From: Siphonodentalium dalli
Lineage: Eukaryota > Mollusca > Scaphopoda > Gadilida > Siphonodentaliidae
Length of the DNA stretch: 64,000 nt
Direction of reading: 5' to 3'
Assembly (NCBI GenBank): GCA_032622095.1
Contig: CP136069.1
Location: 69,775,319 to 69,839,318, forward strand
Shown here in pieces: positions 47,266 to 60,404 of the stretch. The translations under genes and the position numbers were made by a program. The notes beneath the pieces were generated by a model. It searched no databases. It was not told where the DNA came from and was given only the letters and a program-made list of their open reading frames with translations. The first letter of the stretch is position 1; each line of letters opens with the position of its first letter.

Positions 47266-50200
47266 GTATATATGTATATATCCATGTTCTGCATTAATTT
47301 GCAGCTTTGACAATTAAAGCATAACATAGGTTGTTACCAAAATAAACTTATGATGATGGTCTGGTTCAAGAGGGGGACAATGTTATTGCACATTTCAAGA
47401 TGGACACCACCTTTTGGTCACGTGACTTGTGCCAGCAAATTACAGCCGTTGATCTCCCGAATGCATGCAGGAGGTTTTCGCGAGTTGTTGTCCTCACTTT
47501 TCCTAAATCTGGCATTGTCAGATAGCTATACGGTGGCTATTGAACGGTTTATTAAACTTTTGATTCTATAAAAATAAATTTTCTTTACATTTGACAATTT
47601 GTTTCTTCTGTTTCACTGGAATGTTCTTCTAAGTTCAGTTGTAAAAAATCCATTTTCAATTAGAATATATAGTTCACACCTATGCAATTAGTTTTTGTTG
47701 CAATTAATGGTTACGACATTACCAGTTAATAGCTTTGAACGACATTATTTTTACAAATTTATAATGCAGAACACGAGTTCGACATGTCAATATTGCATCG
47801 ATTTTAAACTTCGCGGGTCCTGAAATGAAAATAGTACAAACAGCCAATCATCGCTCAGTATTATAATCGAGGTCAGGTTGTAATGAATATTAAAGTGAGG
47901 AGCTGTGTGAAATCGTAAAAAAAATGAAATAAAAATCAGAATTATCGAGGAATCCTTAGCCGACACACCCGTGGCTATATCGAGACCATTACTCGGATAA
48001 ATGGGCTAAATTTGTCCGATTCCCGAGCGATGGTAAAACGGGAAATATCTACAGTTCCCCTTGTCCTTATTATAGTACCATTAACGTGAAGCAGGCGCGT
48101 ATATAGAAGCGGCGTATATGGGCAGTGCAAAGGGGGGCGGGCCGGCAGCGGAGCGCGTTACATATATACCTCTGTGGTGGGTGGCAATAGTAACATAATT
48201 TCAAACAACAGGATACTGAAAACTAATAGTGTGCATTGTGTGGTGCATATTCCCGTTGTAAAGTGCCGATTGACGTAATTTGAACAAAATTGTCTACTAA
48301 GAAACCGGTTTGGAAGCAATGAAAATTAGTATTAAATAAAATGTACGATGTACAGTCTATTCGATCTAGTGAAGTAGGGTACTATTCTGTTGAAAAGATG
48401 AGTGTTTCTTTACAGTATAATCATCATTACAACAAACGTGTATGGTTTATTATCACGGAGAGTGTTGAACATTCCGGAAATATAATTAGTATTTGCATAG
48501 CAAGGGTGTGCACTTCAGTTTCTGCGTTACATTGAATAATTAATCCTCATTCCAAATGATACTACCACGCACTGTGTGACGAAATATTACTTCGTGTGTT
48601 GCATGCCCGAAATAACTGTTTTTTGGCCCGACTGTTTGATGCATTATAAGCAGAAAACCGGAACGTAAATCATGGGGTTAACGTGCGTTGCAGTGATCGA
48701 TAAATCATTCAGATAGACCTGTTTTAATTATATGTGTACCTTTAAAGATATATAATTAGCAATGTTTAAATTACCAATGTGTATTTTCGCTTTTAGGATG
48801 TTATCCAATATGTTGCTTTCGTCGTATCATGGGTTGGAGTTGCGGTCATTTTGACAGCCATTTCATCACCGCGATTGCATTATTTTCTGTCCTTGCCACT
48901 CTATTCGCCCCTATACTCTAATTTCACACAAACTGGTATATCGGATGGAGGATTAATACGCCGATTAGGGATATTGTAGAAAAACGTACTTCACAAGGTC
49001 GAAACATTGGCATTTTTAAAATCTCTGTCAAAAAGTTTTCTCAAAACGGATTTTAGCGGTGGTATAGGATATATTCCTCTTCAAAATGGGATAAAAACCA
49101 ACTTAGTCCAAATTTATTCTTGGTCAAACCTTTTATCGACCAGACTATTTTGACTATTGTGGTACGTACGTGCCACAGAGCTAGGCCATTAAATAAGGTA
49201 ACTATACTTTGCTAAATTTGCATGTGTTATGCCTCGGACTAATATAACAGGGATAGCATTCTCGCCGCTTCTCGTGTAGATATCGCGGCGGTTATTGTTA
49301 CGCTAATTAGCTGCGAGTGTTGCTCTCTGCGCTTAGCGACGTGTAAACAAGACGGCGTCGACCACTGAATGCCACTGTCTATTCTATACCGACGGCGACA
49401 AGAAAATCGCCTTATCCTAATCCGAAAACGATATCGCGCGGAATTATGCGGAGTTAATCAACATGCAATAAGATACAATTAACTTTCCGTGGCTGTCAAT
49501 CAACTCATTATTAGCAGATATTTTCTACCAATCAACGACTGAGTGGGTCGCTTGCTGCAATGAAATTATTTGTTCATGCACCCATATAAATCGGATATAA
49601 AAAGACTACAATGGCAGTCGCGATCTGATTGGCCCATGTCGTTTGAGGCAACAGGACGCCATTGCTGATCAGGGCAAAATACGTAAACAAGTCCACGCAA
49701 GAACGTTATTGTTGCAATGAACTGAATATTCAAATAATGTCATGGAGTTGTGCTAGGACTATACTTTGGACGCTGTTTTGAGAATATTCGATGAATATAG
49801 GGATGGACGCTGTCGTTTCGGAATGGACAGGTCATTTTTAAAATTCAGATTTATGGTTTAGAGGAATGTTCATCTATACCACGAGTCAAAAGTTTTCGGC
49901 TGTAATATGTCTAGAACAATTGTCTGCAGTTTATTATTTTTGGAAAAAAATTCTAAAACTACGATGCAAATTGGGAAGTAAATCACCCATTTTCTCCGAT
50001 GGCGATCCAGCGTGGGCGTTTCAACACTGCTGGCAAGGGGCTATTGCTGAGATATTCGAATTTGATGATTATTTAATAAATATTTATTTATTAATTTCAC
50101 TTGTTGCTTGTGTTTATTCTCCAAAAGTCAATATGATGACTCAACCATGGCCGTTTCGTTGCCTTCGCACCACACTTTTGGTTGGTTCGCACCGCGTATA

Positions 50201-50328
50201 TTTGGTAATTTCACCCAAATGTTGATAGGTCATGCGTACCATGTGAAAATTGTTTTTGATTTCTTAACTTAATGAAAGATAACATTTATGATTTAATGTT
50301 TAAAACAAGAGGTGGCATCAGAGATGCT
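47266..50328. other. Intergenic stretch of 3 kb, no recognised gene
   Basis: Includes a short GC-rich patch near 48120-48165 and a dispersed repeat fragment at 49485-49580. The 119-codon frame at 49866 has no family resemblance. Confidence 0.5.
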
Positions 50329-51225
50329 GTGTCTCGTTTTCGGTGGCTTACCGCCGGTGGCTACCGCCAATTGGTGTGCATCAGTATCGGTAGACTAATT
50401 AATAGGTAAAATCGAAAAATGACTCCATCAAATTTTATCGGGCCAGGCTGGTTTTCGAACTCGTCCGAAATATTCTTGGCAAGTATGTCTATTCCAAATT
50501 TTAAACAAATCGGAGGACGTTTGTTGAAGTTATCGCGCTAACGCTGAACGAGCTAAAAATTCACGAAAAATGACTAATTAATGGCCATAACTCTATAAAA
50601 TTTTATCGGACCAGGCCGGTTCTTGGGAGACACCTATATACACCTATATACCAACGTTTGTTGAAGTTATCGCGCTAACAAGCTGAAAATTCGTGAAAAA
50701 TGACTAATTAAGGGCCATAACTCTATCAAATTTTATCGGACCAGGCCGGTTTTCGAACTCATCCGAGATATTCTTGGGAGACACCTATATACCAAATTTC
50801 AATCAAATCGGATAACGTTTGTTGAAGTTATAGCGCTAACGAGCTGAAAATTCGTGAAAAATGACTAATTAAGGGCCATAACTCTATCAAATTTTATCGG
50901 ACCAGGCCGGTTTTCGAACTCATCCGAGATATTCTTGGGAGACACCTATATACCAAATTTCAATCAAATCGGATAAGGTTTGTTGAAGTTATCGCGCTAA
51001 CGAGCTGAAAATTCAAAGGGCCATAACTCTGTAATAAATGTGCGGACGAATGTGCAGCTTACGAGCATGGATATGTACTCACACATCAATTTTTTTTTTA
51101 ATCCGTCAATAAACGGTTGAGTTATAAGCAAAACACGCCGCCCGCCCGCCCGCCCGCCCGCCCGCCGCCCGCCCACCGTCCCTCATCAAACTATAAGTCG
51201 AGTTTTGGAAAAAAACTCGACTAAA
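50329..51225 (+). repeat. Tandem-repeat element, units of about 161-168 bp
   Basis: The block AAATTTTATCGGACCAGGCC recurs at about 50431, 50599, 50729 and 50890 (one unit has about 31 bp deleted), each unit with GGGCCATAACTC and ATACCAAATTTCAATC. It ends in (CCCG)n at about 51141-51176 and a GTCGAGTTTTGG / AAAAACTCGAC hairpin. Confidence 0.85.
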
Positions 51226-52749
51226 AAATTGCAATACTTGACGGCAACCCGGCAATTGAACACATTTCTTTTTTGCAAAAAAAAAAACAACTGTTACTGT
51301 GGCAACAAGTTCATGTTATTTTTAAAAAAGTAATACCGGTATACTCAATGGTATGAATTGTCCAAATGATACCGGTACGAAAAGTCCAGAACCCTGGTGC
51401 GAAACATCTCTATGTGAAAATTCCATGGTACAAAATGTCCTGCACACTATTGGTTATTCATTCCTTTGTAAATTATTTCAAAATAATGGTAATACTAACT
51501 AAGCACTGAAGCATCGTATTACTTTTAGTATTAAGTTCAATCTTGAACTAATTTTATAGTCACAGAGGCTTTTTGTAAAAAAAACGAGTGAAATCAAAAA
51601 ATTGGAATTAAAAATGAGTGTGCCACTTTAACAAATTCATCGCTATTCTATTTTACAAATGCAATTCTTTGTATTTAAATTCTTACTCGTTTTACTAATG
51701 AGACATCTCTGCGCAAGAGGTCTGGATCCCTTGTGCAAGAGTGATAGGTCTGTCAGAACCCCTTTGAAAGAAAATTTCCTACTGATGGTCATATCGGTCC
51801 AAAAATTTATCAAAAGTAGGAAAACAAAATATGCGACTGGTAGTCTAAAAACAATTTCCTAACTAAAATATGGTGGAGAATTCAAGTGAAATATTTCAAC
51901 ATATTTTATTGTTAACTGTTGAATCTACAACTGATATTGTATGAAAATTCCAACTGTTGAAAATTTTGACCAATGTTTATGGTGAGGCAAACTGATGTCA
52001 TCACCGCCTCTTGTGAAAAGGTTGAAGCAATGCCTGGTTTCTCCATGGATGAGTGACTCACTGAAATACGATATATACCGGTACAAACATGTACAGTCTA
52101 CATTGTATGAAGACAGTTGAGAATATTTGTCACCATGAAATTTCGAATGGTCCCTGTATATGGAAATTTCACACCAAATTAGGTTGTATACACACGGGAC
52201 AGGGAACTTTAAAAATCTAAATTTATTATATACATGCGCAGTCCTCGAAATTGGCCATGGAAATAAGCAATGCTGTGGGAAATGCCATGGCAACATGTGG
52301 CATCTAACATTCCACATATTAAATTTGCCACTGGACATTTGCCTAATTTCGAGGGCTGCATGCGTATATCCAAAGATGGTCTATCTCTTCATACATGTAT
52401 AACATGTTTTATATAGTTCCTGGATATAAAATAATAAATGTGAATCGAAAACCCTTCCATCAATTAATATTGGATTTTATTTTGAACGTTTCTGGTATAA
52501 TACATACAATCTATTTGGGAGATTTTAAAGTTCGCAGAAATGTTAGGTGCAGAGCAAGTGGGAGAACTCTATCTGAGTTTGCCTTAAAGTTTCCATTATG
52601 GTTTGTTCTAAAAATAGTAACGGAAAAATGTCCCAATTTATTATCGCATTATATTAATTTATATATAGAGTATCTCTAATGAGTGATAGTTGCAATTATA
52701 TACGATATTTATTAACCGAGTGAACTGAATTCGAACGAATCGAGCTTAA
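51226..52749. other. Intergenic stretch, nothing recognised
   Basis: AT-rich; small open frames only. Confidence 0.5.
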
Positions 52750-52752
52750 TTA

Positions 52753-54615
52753 GGGTGGATACACACATGCATGTAATCTCTGTATGTAAAATACATGCAT
52801 TTTACATGGCCACACCAATAATTGACAACATTGATCACCTGCGCATTAGCGGTTCATTGTTGAGATGCCAGACAAGTGAGTAGTCATAAGCGAAGTCAAA
52901 CTCTCTGTTATCAGGACATTTAAGGCCAGTCCAAAACAGGTCTTCTCTTACGGATGAGGAAATTAGTTAAGTCTGTGTGATATCTGGCATTTTATTAATG
53001 CACGAACACCAGAAGCGACACATCTGGTGTATACAGGCTTGATATAGAACATTTTCGACCATGATGCTTGCTTGGCGTGGAGTTTCGAAAGCTTCAAATC
53101 GTTAAGGGACTTAGTTGAATGTATCGGTCGGAATAATCTGGGCAAGAAGGTACAATATAATATGTTTTACTTAGCTCAGAGTAAGCCACCCCACCTGGTA
53201 GCTTTTGTGATCATATATAGCCCCAAGTCGGGGATCATATAGCCCCTGCGTAAGGAAATCCTGATAATACCCCCCCCCCATGTTGGGGATCATAGCCCCT
53301 GCGTTGGGGAAATCCTGGAGCCATCACCTGTATAAAAATCAAGAGAAGACTGACAATTTTAAGCTCTAGCAGAGGGTGGAGCGAACAAGTCAGATTTTAT
53401 TTGGCTTAATTAGTTCCTCTCTGTTAGAGCGTTAACACGAGTGAGTTGTGCGGTCGCGACTTCGGTTGTAGCTGCCCTCGTGTTAATGCCGGAGTGAGAC
53501 GGTTTTGGATTAGGCTCAGGACGGATTATGGAGCTAATCCCTGACGCCGCGTTAGCTGCTATGCAGAGAAGTCGGTTAGTGGACGCTGTTAGTTGGTATA
53601 TCCAAGCTGACAGGGGCTCTCTGGTTCTCTGCGTAGAATTCCGGACAGAAGATGCTGGCATCCAGATGTCTTCTGCCACGGACAGGAACGCCAAGACCTG
53701 CCGTACAGTGAAGAATGGGCATCCCAAGAGGAAGACGCAATCCAAGAGAAGGAGGGACGCCGCCAGACGGGCGAAATAGAAGAAGAAGAAGGGGGTGATC
53801 GTTGATCAGCCGGTCACCCCTCCCCGTGTAGTTCAGCCGACGTCCAGCGTCACAGCCGGTAGGTCGGAGTTGTCTGAGAGACGCCCAGACGACCCGACCT
53901 GCATGGAGACAGGCGACATCGCACCAGCTAGCAGGGACTCCATTGATCTGCCGGAGGTCCCTGCTGTCGTCGTCGGGGCAAGCGGAAGAAGGGAGCAAGA
54001 AACCACCCCTGCTGTTCCTGCCACCTGCTTCGAGGTAGAACTGGACAGCTTGCCACCACGGACACCGGAGTACCAGCACATCCCGGTGTCACCCAGCTCC
54101 ACCGCCAGCAACAACAACAACATCAGCACAGACGACACTCGCTCTGTGGAGGAGATGATTGCTAACTCCAACAGAATTAAGGATGAGACAGATAGAAAAT
54201 TCCAACTCTTCATGCGACAACATCAACAGAAATCTCCTCCATCTCCTCAATCATCAACCGAAAAACCGAATTCAAAGAAGAAAAGGAAAAAGAAAAGATA
54301 AAGTCAACATCATAAAAATGCTTAATTTTTTTTTTTGGATTCTCAAATAAAGGCATTAATATGAGGGATTAAGGAGAGGTGCCTCTCGGCCCTTTCGACA
54401 ATCCCGGGCTAGCCCCCCGAACCACTCACTCTACTACAATTTTAAGCTTCGTTCAGTCAACGGCTCTCTACACGCTCAGAGCTTGGCTCACTGTGGTCAA
54501 ACATAGCCGTAATGATTGGGTTGTCAACGGACACATATTACATTGTCTGTATGATCCATGTAAAACGCCAAATACACGATAATTACAGAGATTACATGCA
54601 TGTGTGTATCCACCC
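52753..54615. mobile_element. PIF/Harbinger-type TIR element (1,863 bp) carrying an ORF
   Basis: Perfect 32-bp terminal inverted repeats begin GGGTGGATACACACATGC; both ends abut TTA (52750-52752 and 54616-54618). A TTA duplication and G-rich termini are typical of PIF/Harbinger. No DDE transposase was recognised. The interior 53400-54300 is much richer in GC than the rest of the window and holds the ORF listed separately. It may be a second element nested inside, but its own ends were not found. Confidence 0.75.
53528..54301 (+). pseudogene. ORF of unknown family inside the Harbinger-type element, with one in-frame TAG
   Basis: Starting at ATG 53528, 83 codons end in TAG (53777-53779); the same frame then stays open to TAA at 54301, about 258 codons in all. 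The N-terminal part (LVDAVSWYIQADRGSLVL) looks folded; a basic patch (KRKTQSKRRRDAARRAK) precedes the TAG. The rest is Pro/Ser/Thr-rich with an Asn run and a lysine-rich tail (KKKRKKKR). This resembles the small basic first ORFs of some retroelements in marine invertebrates, but I cannot name the family. Read-through, a sequencing error or decay could each explain the TAG. Confidence 0.5.
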
Positions 54616-54618
54616 TTA

Positions 54619-56459
54619 GCGATGCTCTAATTTTGTATAGAATTGTTTTTTATCACATAATCACATTTTAGCAAGGTAAAACAATTCATATTTATGTTCT
54701 AATTAACATTACATTGATCAATATCATTGAGGCATGATTGCACTATAAGCTATTATATCACTGCGCTTGCCGATAATACACGTGTCTTACTAAAAAAAAA
54801 TATGAGGCCGGGTTAAAGGTGGGTTTAGGGGCTTATGCGATAAAAGAAAATATCGACATAAAATCAATATTATTATTGATAGAAGCGTTTCCAGATAGGT
54901 GTGACGTGTCTTCGACTGCTATTTACAGTGTATATATTCATCTTATACCCCAAAATTATAATAATTAATGTTTAATACATTGAGTTTGCCATACCCGTTG
55001 CATGTAAATGAACACGAATGGGGAAGACACCCATACCTTCTTGTGTATATATGGATAGCTGCATGTTTCGCCTATACGGTAGTGAATCACCTCTGGTCAT
55101 GAGAATATAGTACATTGGATGTATATGCCTCGAACCGGCCACAAGTACAGTATGACACACAAGTTCTGTAGTATAGAGGTAACCCAATACCTCGGGCATG
55201 AAGAGGCATAACGTTGTACACGTACCATGAACGTTTAACAGATTAAAATGATGAATGCACATACAGCTCCAAATACCCACGAAGAAATAAAGGGGCCGAA
55301 GTTTATACTAACTAAAGGTGCACAATTAATTGAAGGTCATAAGCCATCTACATCCATGGATTTGTGAACCAGTAAATGGGCTTGGCGAGCTACGTGATTC
55401 ATGAATGTGATTTCGCTAAAAGTTACTACATGTATATGACATTGATTGATGGTAATCTTGATACAAAATCCATTAAAATACCTGCTTTGAGTAAGTTTAT
55501 TCGCTGTGCGCTCAAGTGGGGTGTTTCACACTATCTGCTGACACATCTTTTAATTTTTTATAGAAATTATTTGAATTTGTATATGAATAGTCTAGAACCT
55601 GGTGTGGAATTTTGCCATGGGGGTTTCGAGCATATTTCACCCCTGCATAATACAAACCATAATAAGTAAATAATGTTATTTGAATTTTACGTATTAATGA
55701 TTTGTTCAGTATCATTATCAGTAGCTCGAAGACGAGTATGACCCGCCACACTGTAGCATTTCAACCAGGTTCTGCTCATAAAATAAATGGAAATTGACAA
55801 ATTCATGAAAGTTCAAAAGTTATCTGAGTGAAGCCAGTGACTGAGTGAGTCAGTGAACAGGTCAGGCGAAAGTGTAGTCCGTAAACCTGACATTTATAAT
55901 CAGAGCAAAGCTCTATATTCGAGAGCGTTTAGCTGTTTGAATAGTTGCGTCCACCAACTAGTGAAAGTGAATAGGTTTTGCAATAACACCAACAGTTTAC
56001 ACTCAAACACTAGTTAGCTAACTGAAGCTATGTTTTAAACCTAATATCACCTGAGACCTTGTTTTGTGTGACTTTATCCTATTCAAATTCAAAATTACAA
56101 CAATGATGATATTGACTGTCTGTCTGTCATTCACCTGTTCACAATCACTGACTCAGTCACAGCACTTGTCAAAAAGTTGCAAAACACCTTCGGAAATCCG
56201 CTTCAAAAATGTCATTTTGACGAAATATATTTGTAAAATAAAACCTATGGTCTCCGTTTCATTGTTCTCGTTTCGCTGAGCAGGATTAAATCCAATTTTG
56301 CCGAGAATTCTGAACAAAATATCAATTTACTTCCCCAATAACTTCACTTGACTGACGATGTTTTGCCTGAGCAATGGCGGACGAAAGTACACTTGTAGTC
56401 ACGTGACTGCAATTCTAGTCTTTTTGTATCCGATTTCAATGCATGCACCCTAAATTTCA
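54619..56459. other. Intergenic stretch, nothing recognised
   Basis: No repeat family of this window and no plausible coding frame. Confidence 0.5.
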
Positions 56460-56467
56460 TATCCGCG

Positions 56468-56720
56468 CAAGCCTTGAAATGGGTGTCTGTCATTTGCAGA
56501 ATGAGGTCCACAGAGGGTGAATTTATTGATGCTACCCCGCATAGCGGGCTAGCATCACCAAATTCAACCTCTGGGAACCTCATTCAGCTGAGGTGTAAGC
56601 AGAATGAGGTCCACATAGGGTGAATTTGGTGATGCTAGTCCGATATGCGGGGTAGCATCACTAAATTCACCCTCTGGGGACCTCATTGTGCAAATGACAG
56701 ACAAACTATTTCAAGGCTTG
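56468..56720. mobile_element. hAT-type MITE, family B, compact complete copy
   Basis: Termini CAAGCCTTGAAAT and inverse are flanked by the perfect 8-bp duplication TATCCGCG (56460-56467, 56721-56728). It contains two back-to-back hairpins of the GAATGAGGTCC...GGACCTCATT type. This copy fixes family B as hAT-type. Confidence 0.88.
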
Positions 56721-56889
56721 TATCCGCGCATACCTTCAGTGTTAAATTGTCTATATTCAAACAACTTTAGTTGTTGTCAAAATCATAATTCACTGAAATT
56801 TTCATTTGTGCAATGATGTTGGAAATTCATCCATGATTATAACACCGTTTTTCATTTTGCGTGACACTTGTCATAATTTTGAATGTTAA

Positions 56890-57299
56890 ACCTTTCAGTG
56901 CCAGGGGCCGATGTCATCGGCCCTAATTTACGGTCTATGAAATCGGCCCTAAAAAAATTTAAATAATAATTTGTTGTTTTTTTTATAGATTTTTTTGGGT
57001 TGAATTTTGTTTGGGTATGCTTAAGCATGCTATAACGAATTTAAAAACAAACTGGATAAAACCTTAGGGGCATGTTATAACTCAAAACTATCACCAAGTA
57101 TTCATAGTAATAATTTTGATGCCCATGAAAAACGTAAGATTCCCTGGCACTAAACCTACAAAATAAGTCTGTTAAAGAATATAAGAAACAATTATTAAAA
57201 TTGTAAAAAAATAATAACAAATGATGAAAAATTGTTAGGCCAATGCATTGGCACAGGGTATATGGGTTGATATAGAAATCGGACCTGGCACTGAAAGGG
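56890..57299. mobile_element. TTAA-flanked MITE with CAGTGCCAGG ends, hairpin lost
   Basis: 410 bp, TTAA at 56886-56889 and 57300-57303, same termini as 16822-17055. Where its relatives have the 69-bp hairpin, only GCCAATGCATTGGC (57239-57252) remains. Confidence 0.83.
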
Positions 57300-57574
57300 T
57301 TAAAGGTGAAAACTATTATGGTTTAAGGACAAGGACAGTAAAACTAAATATGACATGTTTACATATGCCTTGTCTCGATCTGGCAACCGTACTCTCCTCT
57401 CACTAGTGAATATGTGTAGAAAATCTCCATTGAGTATGATTCAAACTGCTGGACATATATATGTTGAAAGGTTTCAACCATACTGCAAGGTAGAGTTCTG
57501 TCCCTCGCCACGCTGGGCTGAACACTGCCATCACGTATATACAGAATGTAAGGAAATCTTACATCTTTATTTAA

Positions 57575-58008
57575 AGGCCCACTTAATTTTCGAATCACCA
57601 GATCACATTATATACAACATATTCCATGTTATATACCATTTGAAAGAGGAAGCTCCAAAACATTGTATTATTAACTGATCCCGTCGAATAAATTAGGAAC
57701 GTTGTACATGTTGTTTTTGTCGAGGTACCAATGCGTGTCCTGCATTTGATTTTGATCCGGACTGTACTATAAAGTCGATTATACTCAATGGAAGGGGATA
57801 ACTCTATCTCTTAGTTTGAATTTTGAAGCATTCTGGGTTGACAGGGGGGAGTCTTGGGACGAATCCCTATCACTTGGTAGACAGTCCTAGGCCACAGAGC
57901 CCTGCTTCGTATTCTGGTGGAATATATATATATTTTGGTTCCTCTTCAAATGGTACCGCATATAATATGGAATAATGTAATCTGGGCATTCGAAAATTAA
58001 GTGGGCCT
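57575..58008. mobile_element. TTAA-flanked MITE with AGGCCCACTTAATTTTCGAA ends
   Basis: 434 bp with about 24-bp inverted ends, TTAA at 57571-57574 and 58009-58012. No coding content. Partial inner symmetry continues for about 80 bp on each side. Confidence 0.8.
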
Positions 58009-58124
58009 TTAAGAATTATGTCGGTCACAATTCGTTCTGCAGTATTCTTAAGTTCTGAACTGTCCATATTCATTTGGAAATTGACCTGATCATTTCAGAT
58101 TGAATTGTAACTTTAAAAGCTTAA

Positions 58125-59110
58125 AGGTACTCAATCCGATTCGATGGTCCCCATATCATCCGATACCAACAACAACAAGAAGAAATTTGTTTGAAATGCC
58201 GCTTCAGTTATCAGAATCGATTAATTGCCGAAAACGAATGCTAACCACAGTCAACTATAGTATAAAATTGCCCAAAACCTGTTCTTTATCAACATTTTGT
58301 TCAACGAAATTTTGCCGGTTTGTCAAATATCTGACATAAAATAGCCAATTGATTTTAGAGTTATCCATCTTCATCCGCCGATACCGTCTTCTCGTAGACT
58401 TTTACTGGCCCACTACAAATATTGGTGGTGAAAAATAATAAATTTAAAAAAATCGATATCTGATAACTCTGCAGCTCTTGCAATTAGCCAATCAGCGTCG
58501 ATATATATTGACGGTATATGAACCCATATTAGGTAGGTGACCTAATATGAAATCAATATTAAGTGCTTATCCGCCATCTTATTTTTTCAGAAACAGTCGC
58601 CTCGGGAATAGTTTTGGTGTATGACAATGTTGGCGCCAAGAAAGGGGATATCTGTCGGAAATCATTTTCTGTGAATTTAAAGACATAGTACCATGTACCG
58701 GTACCAAAACTTGCATGCGATATATTTGAGGAATTCTAAAGACTCATAAATTAACTATCAAACTCAACAAGTTGTCCTACTTCTGGTAATAGGACCATTG
58801 ACTCAATGCTTTGACGTCCAACGCCCATGACGCGTTAAGTTAATGGCCATAGACGACACATTTATCTTACCAAATTACAATAAATTACAGCGACGATTAA
58901 TTAAAGGGATATGCTGGATTTTGGCCTTCCATACATGTGAGGCTCAGCGAGATCAATATTAGGCTCGGCCTACGTCCTCGCCTAATATTAATCTCACTTC
59001 GCCTCACATGACACCATATCCGACCAATAAGCGTCCCGTAACTTATATATTTTACCCTCGAAGCCAAGGAAATAGTAATTTGCGAGCGTTAATTCGGATT
59101 ATGTTCGCTT
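58125..59110. mobile_element. AGGTACTCAATCCGAT family copy split by another inverted-repeat sequence
   Basis: Left end with TTAA at 58121-58124; diverged right end near 59050-59110 (CGAAGCCAAGGAAATAG...TTCGGATTATG). About 58473-59045 is an insert with its own hairpins: CCCATATTAGG...CCTAATATG (58525-58553) and GTGAGGC...GCCTCAC (58938-59009). Confidence 0.6.
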
Positions 59111-59466
59111 GGCGGGTGAAGTTAGACTATAGCTCTCTGCTGTCGTCCTCAACCGGTCGTTATTATAACAATACATAAGTGAAAATATATATGTTTATTA
59201 GCAGATATATAATAATATAGAGTGTCGCAATAAATCCGATTAATACATAATTAAAAGTTGTATATTTTCTCCGAACTTTCTGGACAGATTCAGGGGCATG
59301 GTTCACGCTGCCGGTGGCGAAATTATCCAAGCCCATTTTTTTTTTCGAGATGGCCAAATAAAATTTGATTTGGCAAACTCTTGGACAAAACATATTCAAG
59401 CCTGAAATCTGCATTCACTTCTCGCTGTGTATGCATAACAATTTAAAAAAAATAACACATGCTTAA

Positions 59467-59691
59467 AGGTACTCAATCCGATCAGACGCTCCTAAATTAC
59501 AATTACTTTGGCTTCAGGGGAAACAAATATTTGATTCGAGTCGATGAACCCACCCACCAAAGCTCAGAGTGATCAGATATCGATTTTTGAAGTTTGTTAT
59601 TTCTCGAGATGTGTAATAATATATATTTTGAAGAGATGTTGTTGTTGTATCTTGATGTTATGGGGACCGTCTGATCGGATTGAGTACCTTC
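59467..59691. mobile_element. AGGTACTCAATCCGAT family, short copy at the duplication boundary
   Basis: TTAA at 59463-59466, right end GAGTACCTTCA. The counterpart in the tandem duplicate is 63036-63231. Confidence 0.7.
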
Positions 59692-60270
59692 AATTTTACA
59701 AAATAATGATGACTAGCTGCTAGAAATACTCTCTTAATCAATACTTTACTGCTTTTGTGGTTTCAAAATAAGACAATGTAGGCGAATAAGTGCTCATTTA
59801 CATAGCCGATTAGGCTTTTCAGTTGTTTGCGGCTCCCATCTGTGCACATTTCCCGTATCACTTTTGTTCAAGTCGAAATTGTTTTTGTGCGTTTTTCTTT
59901 ATACTTTTGTTTTCCCTATGATCTCATATTTTGGTTTTTCAATTTGGCCAAAGTTTCTGAAAATTTAGGAAATTGCCAAAAAATTGACCAAAATGTTTTC
60001 CTGCCAGTGTGAGTCCTGTACAATGGGTGAAAACAATAATTTTGAGCCAAAGAGACAGAAACTTAGTTGTGTCACTAAGAAGAAATGCCTTCCTGTTTTT
60101 CCATGACTGGAACATATACTTTATACGTTTCAACTGTGATACATGTATGTGCATATTTGTCGATTGAAGCTCTTTGAAACAATTTGAAGTGAAGTAGGAT
60201 TTTGTAACACCACAATCTCGTTTTTCTCTTGTGATTTTGTGAATAATTATATAATACAAACGGAAGGAGC

Positions 60271-60276
60271 TTTATT
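60271..60276 (-). terminator. Polyadenylation signal of the Mieap-domain gene
   Basis: AATAAA on the minus strand, about 130 bp past the stop codon. An identical signal lies at 63811-63816 behind the second gene copy. Confidence 0.6.
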
Positions 60277-60404
60277 CACATTTTGTTGGAAGTGTTTCTA
60301 GGAAGAGATAGGACATCTTTAACTAAACGCAAGCAAAGCAGATTCTGAAACTTATATGGAACATACAAAATTTGTTCACTCATGTATCGTCAGTCTACAA
60401 AAAG

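Noticed and set aside
53576-54213. Long minus-strand ORFs of 167 and 126 aa opposite 53528-54301
   Set aside because: Shadow frames of a GC-rich plus-strand ORF; composition is biased and there is no domain-like pattern.
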